64,000 bases of DNA, from the NCBI GenBank assembly GCA_004352715.1, contig SCFE01000006.1:372037-436036 (forward strand). The letters are read 5' to 3'. This stretch comes from Hofstenia miamia. Taxonomy: Eukaryota; Xenacoelomorpha; Acoela. A program made the position numbers and the translations under genes. Numbering within the stretch: position 1 is the first letter of the stretch; each line of letters starts with the position of its first letter. The notes below the pieces were generated by a model, which saw nothing but the letters and a program-made list of their open reading frames with translations, was not told the DNA's origin and ran no database searches. Below, piece by piece: positions 1 to 11,000 of the stretch.

Positions 1-519
1 AGAGAAGGTGAAATTCTTTATTCTTTTATTCAAAATATTAGTTAAATTTGCTTTATTTTTTCCGGAACGCTCGGGTAATTTCAGTACCTTCTTAGATAAA
101 GACATTAACTTTTGCCAATGTTCCTCAGAGTCGGGTGTTTTCAAAATATCGTTTAGGCATTTTATGAAAAGTTCAGCCAGGCATTTCCGAGAACCTTTTG
201 GTACTCTATTTAAGGTGGGCACACGGTGTTTTATGAAGGTCAAAAAATTGTTATTAATATTTGGTTCAGAAGTACTTAGCTTTGTAAGATGTGTTATCAG
301 AGAGAGATCGGATAATTGCTGTGTGAGTCCCGTACTGCTCAGATCCAATGTTGGATTTGATGTGTGACTCTCGTACTGCCCAGAACTTATCTTTGTAGGA
401 TGTGTTGTCAGGGAGAGATCGGATAACTGCTGTGTTACATTATCATCTCTGCTTATTCTCTTTATAAAATTTCCATTTTCATCTAAACCAATTATTTCTT
501 TTTTCTTTTTTGTTTTCAT
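1..519 (-). CDS. Partial ORF open to the left edge, probable non-LTR retroelement N-terminal region
   Basis: Reading the minus strand from an ATG at 519 gives 173 codons without a stop up to base 1, so the 3' part lies outside the window. The product starts with a lysine-rich stretch (MKTKKKKEIIGLDENG). It then has two imperfect repeats around TQQLSDLSL..TH.TK.S (about residues 33-50 and 72-89), followed by a segment reading RVPTLNRVPKGSRKCL and later LPERSGKNKANLTNI. That second half (a helical region with an IPKG-like motif, a conserved W and a basic proline/glycine element) resembles, from memory, the stretch ahead of the reverse transcriptase domain in some non-LTR retroelement proteins. 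The resemblance is inference; the open frame is seen directly. No intron signals are needed. It could instead be an unknown host exon. Confidence 0.5.
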   Translation of the reverse strand, partial: MKTKKKKEIIGLDENGNFIKRISRDDNVTQQLSDLSLTTHPTKISSGQYESHTSNPTLDLSSTGLTQQLSDLSLITHLTKLSTSEPNINNNFLTFIKHRVPTLNRVPKGSRKCLAELFIKCLNDILKTPDSEEHWQKLMSLSKKVLKLPERSGKNKANLTNILNKRIKNFTFS

Positions 520-1157
520 ATTTATTCTATATCATAGCTATCTTTTGTGATGTAAAGATTTTCAAACCATATAAGTTCCCACCATGTCAATTGTTTGCGG
601 TTCAACTGTTTTCGTAAATTATTATAAAATGCCATGATTTATGAGATTCTCCACAAAAATTCTAAGACATACATTTATGCACATGACAGCTAGTACTAGT
701 ATTTTTAAGACACTATTAATACAAAAGTAGCAAAAGTCTTTGACAAAGAATTTGTTTCTTATGAAAACCACTAAAAATTTATTATTATTTCAATAATCAG
801 ATAATGCTTAGATAGTTTTATGAAAATGGAGAGAGAGGAGAGTAGTGGGGTCAGCCGTACTCCATGTTTAGCTAATGAATAAGAATATAAAAGGCAACTT
901 ACTTATTATTTTCTATATTTGCAGTAACAATAACAGACGCGTTTTATACTGCGTATTCAGCTTACTTTTGTAAAGTTTAATAGAAGGGCATGCTGACGTA
1001 TTTTAATAAATTTTATTATTGCAATCATGGCCTGCCTGTTATTTAGAAGGCCATGTTGCAATATGCTTTATTACATTTTTCCATCACTACGCACTAAAGC
1101 TCAAAAAAATAAATTTTGGAATGTCCCTATTGTACACTGTCCAAATAAATTTCGCAG

Positions 1158-1385
1158 TAAATTATTAAATTTCTATTTAAAAGCAGAAAAAACTTACGTC
1201 ATTACAGCATAATATCTTATGATTATACCAGACTTTATTTGGGTATTGCATATGCCCAGTTNNNNNNNNNNNNNNNNNNNNTAAATTATTAAATTTCTAT
1301 TTAAAAGCAGAAAAAACTTACGTCATTACAGCATAATATCTTATGATTATACCAGACTTTATTTGGGTATTGCATATGCCCAGTT
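1158..1385. repeat. Exact 104-bp direct duplicate flanking a 20-N gap
   Basis: Bases 1158-1261 and 1282-1385 are identical and separated only by 20 N (1262-1281). This is the signature of two contigs that overlap but were not merged, so it is probably an assembly artefact. Confidence 0.9.
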
Positions 1386-1394
1386 ATTTGAGCG

Positions 1395-1480
1395 CCCACC
1401 CAGTCACATTAATGCCCGGTGCCCGCCCTCCATTCTGCCCGGCAGCCACGGGCGGCCCGACGGGCTTGGGCATGTCCGCA
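1395..1480. other. Short GC-rich island with imperfect inverted repeats
   Basis: A stretch rich in GCCCG/CGGGC words sits in sequence that is otherwise strongly AT-rich. ATGCCCGGTGCCCGCC (from about 1412) can pair imperfectly with GGGCGGCCCGACGGGC and GGGCAT (to about 1472). Such GC-rich ends are common in hAT-type non-autonomous elements, but I see no element boundary. Confidence 0.3.
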
Positions 1481-4236
1481 AAGCACCAGTCTGTGTCAAT
1501 AACTGATCACTGCTATTTGAAACATTAGATTCACATATTCATGATCTTCGCATTATTGGCCACTTATAACAAGGACTGATGGCAACTCGGAATTTAAAAA
1601 TATCTCCCGATGGTATGGTAGTTAGCCATGAATAAATTCTTGTTATTAACCCTATCTCAGCCAGGCTTATTTCTCACTTATAAAGCCTAGGGGATGCTCT
1701 TGGAGCCCTCCCTCATTAAATCATTCCTATTTAGCAACAAGTAGCGGAACTTGGCAGGGCTATAGTTTGCATATGTCTGAATACTACAGAACAAAAATTT
1801 AAATATTCAGATGCATTGACGTCGGCAAATTAACTGCATATCTAAACATTTGAAAAATGTGTTCCAAGATCACAACAACTCTAATATTTGGTAGAGTGGT
1901 GGGCAATAATAAATCGAACATATTAGGAAAGCAATTATACATTGTCATCCTGACCTGCAGTTCTGGAGCAAAGATACTATTAAAGATACCAATAAAAATA
2001 CTAGAATTTTTTTTTTAGAATAATGCGTGGATAACTAGAAAAATACTGAGTGTATGATTAATATTTTTGGACATTTGTCTTGCAAATAATCTTTTAGGAA
2101 AAGTAAAAAATATCAATTGAATCTTTCAAATTAGAGATATAACACAGTTTTCAATTTTAGATAATTAAATATTTTTAATTATTACATGCATGTTTTTTAA
2201 TAATGCATTAGACATGTTTATTGTAATTTTCACAAGGACGTCTAGCAATATTTTGTTATAAATTTGACGAACGGAATTGTATCAAAATAATCTATACCAA
2301 CAAAGTCTAAATGTGAACACTGGTCAAATCGTGATACAAATGCAAATTTTTAAAAAAATATATTATAGATTGGATTTTAAAAAGCTCATAAGGAATAAGT
2401 CAGGGTGGCAAACAGGTCGGGTTGCGGTCACACTTACTCGGATCGATTCATGGGTCAAAAGTTTGAAAATTCAATGCTTGAAAGATTTCCATGAAGTATT
2501 AGGGGAACACTAACCATGCTTTTCCCTTTAACCTACAATATTCTATGCTATATAAAACCTGTTAATGTTAATATAATTGGTTTTGTACCGAGTGATTTGC
2601 AACTGAAATTTCATAGGCACTGAGTCACCACAGTTATTTAGTAAATTATAATAACTATAAATGCTAATCCTAGTAAATGCTTTGACAAAACTTACGCTAA
2701 TAAATAATTCTCTACTTCCAAAATTTCTCGATAACCGGTACATTTTTACCATTCGTTTTCAAACTCATATAATCTACGCATGGTTGCATAGGGAAATGGA
2801 AATCAAATTTCAAAAAATGACATTCTTAACACTATTGAAAATGAACAACTAACATTTGTTTCTAATTCTTGCTCCAATCCTTTATGTGCAAATACGCAGT
2901 TTTTTCAAATATAATTCTCTAAAGATAGTTTGGGTTTCCTCCATAAATTTTTCGAAATATCATTACCATGCAAATATGACTTTAAATTACTTAATTTTAG
3001 TTCACTTTGGAACAAGACTGCAACTGAAATAAATTGAAAAAATTGTTAAATAAGAAATTGAGAGATCCTTGGTTGATGATCAAAACTATTACAAAAATCT
3101 ATAATGTGTACCCTAGCAGTTTCAACCAGGCCCATTATTGCACATGTTTGAACTCAATTGTAATTTCTGTTCGCAGTATAGTCAATTTGACGAACCATTA
3201 GTAGGTTTCTACGCGAAAACTCAATCCCATGTGATTTACTGGTCTCAGTCCTGAGACTGGAGCTAAATATTTCAGTGGACAAGGCCCAAAAGTGAGGAAT
3301 GACGAATTGAGATGGTTTCAAATCCAATGGGACTAAATTTGCCTGAAACAGCAAAATTCTGTTCCCGCAGAATCCTAATCAATAGCTTGAAGAGTTATGA
3401 AAAGTTATGGAAAATATGGAAATGTTTTTAAAATAGTTGTGGAAATGGAAGAGAATCACACTTTTATATGCAAGGTAATTATACATAAGCTAGCATTTAG
3501 AATTTATTGTGTAAGAAAGAGCTACTGTTAATTGAAAATACTTCAAGTAAATCAAATGTTTGGAAGCCATTCTGTATGTAAACATGCTGATAAAGTCAAT
3601 AACCAACTGCAATCGATTTTCAGATTTGCAGCATGTCAAAAGTGCCTTGAAATGGACCAAACACATTCAGCCTTATCAAAACAATCCTTGGTTCCAAAAA
3701 CTTAATAGAGCATCAGAATTCTTCCTCAAGTTCTGGTCCTAAAGATATTTCATCCTTTTTAACTTTATTGGAATACCACATTAACTACATGTACAACACT
3801 GGCTTGCGCAATTCGGGATGCTGAGTTGCGTTTTGTTGTAAACAATACAGTTTTCAAACTGTATTTATTGATAAAAATGTAAAAGAAACAGTGCGCGACA
3901 ATCGGCTTGATTGTTGGAAGATAAATAATTCAATTTGCAAATATAACTGGGTTCAAAAATTGACTGCCTGATCCATGGGTGAAGTTATTGGTAAACAACC
4001 TATAAGTCGGGTCATAGATCAATTGTCTGGGAGTCAGCTTAAGTTCAACCTCAAAATATGGGACCTGGCTGTTATATAATTGCATCATTAAATTATGAAA
4101 TAATTGACACTACTTTCTTTCATAATTATTTATTGTTATAAAACACGTATGGCAGGGCAAAATGTTTTATACTAAAAAAGGGACGAAAATCATATATAAT
4201 CAAAAAATTAAAACAAATAGACACAACTTCTTAAAA

Positions 4237-4242
4237 TTTATT
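4237..4242 (-). promoter_or_regulatory. Possible poly(A) signal of the kinesin gene
   Basis: AATAAA on the minus strand (TTTATT on plus), about 295 nt past the kinesin stop. In such AT-rich DNA the hexamer is frequent by chance; another lies at 4129-4134. Confidence 0.3.
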
Positions 4243-4535
4243 AAGACTAAACAAATTGTTGTTATCAAAAACACTAAAACCTATTTCGGTACACTGTGCT
4301 TTATAGATCATTAAAATTATACGCTTTTTTAATAATTGCGCTTGTTTCACATAAAACAACAATGTACAGTAAACCATTATGTTTGACTGTCAATTATCTT
4401 CATAGCTGAAAAACTTTGTAGAATAAAATTTCAATATAAAATTTATCTTTAATCGACGTTTTATAAAAGGCATTTGGTAAAGCATTGGTTTAAAATTAAT
4501 ATAAAATCAGACACATAATCAATTTGAAATTACAC

Positions 4536-5066
4536 CTAAGCATTTGGTTGAATTTGTTTCTTACGAAATGCTCTCATTGTCGTAAGTGTCGTGGATTTTT
4601 TAGCTGTGAAGGAAAGTCTTTTAATACTCCGTCTTCTATCAACGGTTGGTGTTCTCAGAGCAGTCTTTGAATTGATTGCGTCCAATCTGAGTCGGAGGGC
4701 TTTATTGATGGGGACTTTGAGAGATTCTGCGGAAAAGTCTAGCCTACTGCGCTTAGCAGGTGCACTTATACTATTGGTCGGCGTGCATTTGACCGATGAA
4801 GAAGGATGAAGGAAGACGGGTCGAGGCTGCTTTGTTTTCACTACATATGGTTGATTGAATTTAAATGGAATTTTCTTCTTCTCTACTGTTTTACTATTGA
4901 CAGCAGAAGCTACTTCACTAATAACAGGTTGAATATGTGTGGGCGTTTTTAAAGTTATTGTACTGCGTTTGCGAGCACCAGGAGTTTTTGGACAGGGATC
5001 ACACATACTGTCAAATTGAAGGAAATAATCGAAGTTACAGTTTCTCCAGTTTTCCTTATCACCATC
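4536..5066 (-). CDS. Kinesin-8 last exon (basic tail and stop)
   Basis: Acceptor TTTTTAG|GATGGT at 5066, phase 0, then 176 codons and TAA. Begins [20 protein letters not shown]. It carries Ser/Thr/Pro-rich sequence with basic clusters [14 protein letters not shown] and [11 protein letters not shown] that could act as nuclear localisation or extra microtubule-binding sites. This is typical for the poorly conserved kinesin-8 tail. Its link to exon 7 rests on phase, strand and character, since the tail has little sequence conservation. Confidence 0.8.
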   Translation of the reverse strand, partial: DGDKENWRNCNFDYFLQFDSMCDPCPKTPGARKRSTITLKTPTHIQPVISEVASAVNSKTVEKKKIPFKFNQPYVVKTKQPRPVFLHPSSSVKCTPTNSISAPAKRSRLDFSAESLKVPINKALRLRLDAINSKTALRTPTVDRRRSIKRLSFTAKKSTTLTTMRAFRKKQIQPNA

Positions 5067-8000
5067 CTAAAAACAAAAGTTAAAATCACCAAAACTATTA
5101 ATGAATGAGTCCGATTTTAGACAGGTATTTCACATTTAATCTTTTGAACCAAAGTTCAACTTAAAATCAATTTAAAGTAATGTAATTTAATGTTGATTTT
5201 CAATGTCACAGAATATTTATAGAACTAACTATTAAAATGCTGAGACTCAAATTGCCCTACCAATGACATTGATTGGAAAACGTAACAAAGACCTCCTCCA
5301 TCTAATAACTATGTTTCAAATGGGTACATTCAAGGTTGGAGTATTATCTATGTCCGAAAAAACGTTCTTTCACTTTCACGTCATATTCAAATCTAATTTT
5401 TAGTTGCAGTGACCAAATTACATGTACAGGGGTAAACAGTTTTAACATTGAGGTGAGTTTCGGTAACATCAGAAAACATGTGCTTTATTGGGAAACAACT
5501 ATATAGAGGGCCAGAGATACAAACTCTTAAAAAAACAAGCCAAAGACATAGCTATACATTGAAAAACTCTTGACTATCAGATTCGTGTTTCTTAACAAAA
5601 CTACTTAAATTTGAGTATTTCTCGCATTAAAGTTTGCCGAATGAGTGAATTCAGATGCTCAATAATTTCAGCTGGTTGGGTGCTAATATTAATCGGATTG
5701 GTATGATGTGCAACAACTATTTAGCACAGTACGAAATTCGTAGTGAAACTTTAAAAAATGACTACAAAAATGTTTGAGAAAATCGTTCAGAATTTATCAG
5801 TTGACAAAGCTCCATCTCACACCGTCATTGAATTGATATTTGAAGAAGAAGAATATTCAATGAATCTATTGCTGCGCCTGAAAACTTACATTCCAATACT
5901 GAATCCCATTGAGCAGGCATGATTGTGTTTAAAAGCAGATGTCAAAACTAGAGTAGTCGGTGAGCTTCTCAACACATTCTTGAATGTTTTTCATCAATAT
6001 ATCAATGTGAGAGGAGAAAATATTATTTTCAATTATCAAAGGGTTCTGAGAATTTTTGGTTCCAAGCTACTCATATAATCGAGGATGCATTGTATTTCCA
6101 GAGAATTCATTCGCAACTGATCATCAAATTTGCTTAACATTTTTTCATCTTTTGAGGAAAGCTTTACTGATTAACTTTACTTATTAAAGGTTTTCAAATT
6201 AAAATCGGTATATTTTTTTGGAAATATTTGTTAATTTAAATACGAAAAGCCGCCATTAATTATCAAAAACTTTTAATTGGACATTAAAAACATTAAATTT
6301 TGCACGTAAGCATGATCATGTTAATGAATACAGACGAAAGTATAATATATTTTCCACGATATATCAAGTACAAATTTCATGCAGATTAAATATTATTTAA
6401 AACATAAATATGGTCGAGAATCAAAGCCTTACTAACAACTTAAAAGTAAATCCACGATCGCATAAACTTATTTGCAGCAGTATTTCCTATCCTAGTTTTC
6501 ATCGAGCAGCCTCTAATATTTGAAACGATTTAGACAATGAAATTAGAGTAGAAAAAAACTACAAAAAATTTAGAAAAAAATGAATAATTATACTTTTACA
6601 CTGACAAAACACAATCGGAGACACAAACATGCTAAACACATTTACCATAGTTATTATTATCATATAATATATATTTAATTTGTGTTTTAATTTATTTTTT
6701 AGCAAATATTATTGTTTTGACTATTATTTAAGTCAAATTCAATTTAAAGCAAATTCTTTCTATTTCACCAATTGTTTTAGATCAAAACAAAAAGTTAATC
6801 CATCTTTGTTTATATTTGACATTAAAAGTGTTTTGGTATTGAAATATTCCCCTTTTTTCAATTGATAGGAAAAAATAATGCAACGATGGATTTAAAATAA
6901 AATAATTTGAAGGAATAAATTTGGAACAACAATTAAATTTAAACAAAAGACTTTTTCATAAAAGAAAGGTCATTTTGAATAGAATTAATAATAAAAATAC
7001 ACGAAGAGAATTGAATTATGATATTAGAGGTGAAAAACTACTTATAATTCATTTCCTCCATACATTATATGAAAACAAAGGAAATTTATGTAAACAATTA
7101 TAATTCGAAAGATTTTTAAAGCAAAAAAGAAAGGAGAAAATCAAACTTTGTACATTTTTAAAGGAATTATTTCTTCTCTAAACTTTGATGAAGCGAACGA
7201 TGTTAATGGCTTATCGGTTTTTGCACTGTTGATTGCCTTGTTGAAAGCTGTTGAGAAGGCGAGTTTAATTGAAGTCAGGGAAATTTTTAAAGTTGATAGT
7301 ACTATATCAGTTGCGAATAACAATCACTTAGGCTATTGGTAGTAACAGGCATTTTTGTGTGGGCACGAGTGCAAAGATAAAGGCGCTAAAATCAAAAATT
7401 GAAATTGATTAATAACCTTCAAATTTTGCACCGATAAAAATATAACAAAGAATGTAACGAGACTACATCAGAAACACGGTCAGATATGTGTACATGTTTG
7501 GTAGTACGAGCAGCGCAGGAACATTACAAAACAATAATTTAACCTAACTACTTTAAATAAAGCATTTTAGACCATGATTCATCATTCAGAGAAAATTAGA
7601 ATCTTTCTCTATTCTTTATATTTGGAACAAAGAATCACCAAATGATAGATACAAAAATCCTTATCTCAAATTGAAATGAGCATCTTACCAGAAATTACTC
7701 GCCACAGAATGACACTAAAGACTATGTGCAACTAAAAATCAACTGCAACAAGTCTGTGAAATTCGCCTCCTCAACGAAATTTACCCCGCAGATGCTTAGC
7801 GTTAGTAATTTCATTTTTAAGTCAGCAAATTTTAACCGAAGGTTGCTTGGTGTATGCCATGAAATACAAAGGTTGCAGAAGAAGTAAAAAATTTACTCAG
7901 TGCCGATGCAAAACCCCTCATTGTAGCCAAATGTGCCTCGCCAAAATGTCGATGTATTTTGCAATTCCAGGCCAATATATCAGACAGCTAAAATGGTCTT

Positions 8001-11000
8001 TACTCAAGATGCAAACAGATTGTGAAAAAACAAGAAGTTGTAAATGATTTTAAACAACCAATGTTTTCAATTAAATCCAAGAGTTACAAGCTAAAGCAAG
8101 ATCGCTAAATAGGCTTCTGAAAATGTATCAATCTTCTAAGAATAAGTTCAATAAGTGATGATGGACTATACCATCATTTCCTTTGTCGTTAAAATTACAC
8201 AATGTACATGTACAGTGTTGTTTGAGCACGAATGTCAAATACTGCACAATGTTTACAGTTCTAATTTCTTTAAACGTCTTTAAAATCGTTGTCTGCAGTT
8301 GGTAGTTGATGCTAAAAATACTCTCTTTGTGAGACAAAGTATTAGCCAACAGGACTATCTAATCTAAGATTTCTGAAGGAATGAGCGACCAAAAATCAAT
8401 CTATTAATGTAAGTTAACCCATGGATGTCTCTAAAATGATGCGAAAACGATTCAGTTACTGTTTCAATGTTACAAAATAAAGAATGTTGCTAATATTAGT
8501 AATACTGGAAATAAAAATAAACAACTGGGAAAAATGGTTGTGATTGATCATGAAATTTGGATCAATATAAAAAGGTCCAGTTCCTATGAATACTTAAAAT
8601 TGATGAAATAATATTTGCACAACTGAGTTCAATCAATACATTGCTAAAAATTCAACATTCCAATTGTAATATTGCAATCAACAATGTAATACAGAAAATA
8701 AAATTTTAAATGCGAAAATCTGAATTCATAATAAATAAAAGAGCAGAAGATAAATAGGGGCCTGCGAGTATTCCAAATTGTGAGTCGAATACCCGACCCA
8801 ACTAGACTCGAAATTTAAGCATCCATTTTCAAGTGGCATCGAGTCAACTCGCGTTGCGTTGATTTAACACTTAAGGCTATGCTACACTGGCGATTTTTGT
8901 ACAAACTTTTGTCAGGATTTTTATGTGCTGTACTGCGGATTTTTGTTTAAACTTTTGTCAGGATTTTTGTGTGCTACACTGCGGATTTTTGTCCAAACTT
9001 TTGTCAGGATTTTTATGTGCTACACTGCGGATTTTTGTCCAAACTTTTGTCCGAATTTTCATTCATAGGAAAGTTCAAGACAATTTTCCTTTTTGTTTAC
9101 AAATGCATGAATTTTTATGAGAAATTAATATTAGTTAATATACAAAACCAACATAATTATTTACATTTATACAAAGCTGTAGCTTCTTGCAAAATAACAA
9201 TAATTGCGTGTTGCAATAATTAGCAAAAGGTCTTTATCTGTCTGAGACATAGTTAGTAATAAATAAGATTTTGAAATGGTAAAAATTTGTTTGTTTAACA
9301 CATGGATTTCAACTATTTATTATTACAATAATTGACTATTTCTATTGAATTAAACNNNNNNNNCCTGCGAGTATTCCAAATTGTGAGTCGAATACCCGAC
9401 CCAACTAGACTCGAAATTTAAGCATCCATTTTCAAGTGGCATCGAGTCAACTCGCGTTGCGTTGATTTAACACTTAAGGCTATGCTACACTGGCGATTTT
9501 TGTACAAACTTTTGTCAGGATTTTTATGTGCTATACTGCGAATTTTTGTCCAAACGTTTGTCAGGATTTTTATGTTCTATACTGCGGATTTTTGTCTAAA
9601 CTTTTGTCAGGATTTTTGTGTGCTACACTGCGGATTTTTGTCCAAACTTTTGTCAGGATTTTTATGTGCTACACTGCGGATTTTTGTCCAAACTTTTGTC
9701 CGAATTTTCATTCATAGGAAAGTTCAAGACAATTTTCCTTTTTGTTTACAAATGCATGAATTTTTATGAGAAATTAATATTAGTTAATATACAAAACCAA
9801 CATAATTATTTACATTTATACAAAGCTGTAGCTTCTTGCAAAATAACAATAATTGCGTGTTGCAATAATTAGCAAAAGGTCTTTATCTGTCTGAGACATA
9901 GTTAGTAATAAATAAGATTTTGAAATGGTAAAAATTTGTTTGTTTAACACATGGATTTCAACTATTTATTATTACAATAATTGACTATTTCTATTGAATT
10001 AAACTCCAATGTTGTTTATTTTGCTAGCGTAAAGGTTTAGTTCAAAATCGCTACCAGTTCATGGGTTATTTCTATTGAACTAATAACATTATTTGATTGA
10101 CGTCTACTTAATCTCAAGTAATTTGGAAAAATCTGAGAGAACAAACCGCTGACAAAATTATTTCGAAAATATGTTTGAAGTGGTATGCTACACTGCGGAT
10201 TTTTGTCCAAACTTTTATCAGGATTTTTATGTGCTACACTGCGGATTTTTGATTAAACTTTTGTCAGGATTTTTGTGTGCTACACTGCGGATTTTTGTTT
10301 AAACAAAAATCTGGACAAAAGTTTGGACAAAAATCGTCACAGTGTAGCACCCTTTTAATGTTTACCAATTAAAAAAAATATAAGATTTTCTGGTTGAAAA
10401 AACTTTCTATACAATTGAAGAAACAGTCAAAGTTCCCTTTTGCTTCCAAGGGGTCAAAACCTTATAAATACATGCACATCAGGTATGGAGAAAATTTAAA
10501 TTATCAAAAATTCGAAATTTTCAAAGAAGATTTGTTAATATTTTCAACAACTTCAGCCACAGCAATACGCTTTAACAGAAATATTCAACATTGAATTAAA
10601 GTATGTTCACCAATAGACCTACCTATACCCCAAGATTTTCAAATTTGGAAATAGGCTTGAAGAAAATTCTTCGTAAATGTGGAAAAATCTAAAATTGGAA
10701 AAAGCAAGTCGATATTTACAGTGCGATTTCTGCTCATACAATTTAAAAAATTGTCTGTAGAGCAGAACATTACTTGCTAATGCATGAAAAACTTTAAATG
10801 TAAATCAAGTAAATCTGAAATAAGTCTGAATTATTCATAAGTCATTTACACAATTTGTTGAAAGAGGAAACAATATAAGATTGGCATAGAGTATCCAACA
10901 AGCGATACTTTTTCAAAGCGGAAACTGAATACAATTCACAACAATATGAATGACGTAAATAGCGATATAAAGCTCAGGATTACTTTTTCTGCATAGGAGG

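Larger units (their letters stand above)
520..4535. other. Intergenic stretch without a supported gene
   Basis: About 4 kb between the left-edge ORF and the kinesin stop codon. It contains an assembly duplication around a 20-N gap (1158-1385), a short GC-rich island (about 1395-1480) and otherwise AT-rich sequence. The short ORFs here show no family motif and no coding character I can defend. Confidence 0.6.

Noticed and set aside
8-367. Plus-strand 119-codon ORF at the left edge
   Set aside because: The minus strand is open without interruption for all 519 bases with better composition, so the plus frame is a shadow.
7847-8047. Cys-rich ORF ([20 protein letters not shown]), possible CXC- or zinc-finger-like domain
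   Set aside because: The cysteine spacing does not complete any finger or CXC pattern, no homologous flanks are visible, and the ORF is only 66 codons in AT-rich DNA.
8923-9872. Overlapping plus-strand ORFs full of Cys/Phe repeats ([17 protein letters not shown])
   Set aside because: They are translations of the 46-bp tandem repeat in several frames; the repetition is at DNA level and no start, domain or conservation supports a protein.
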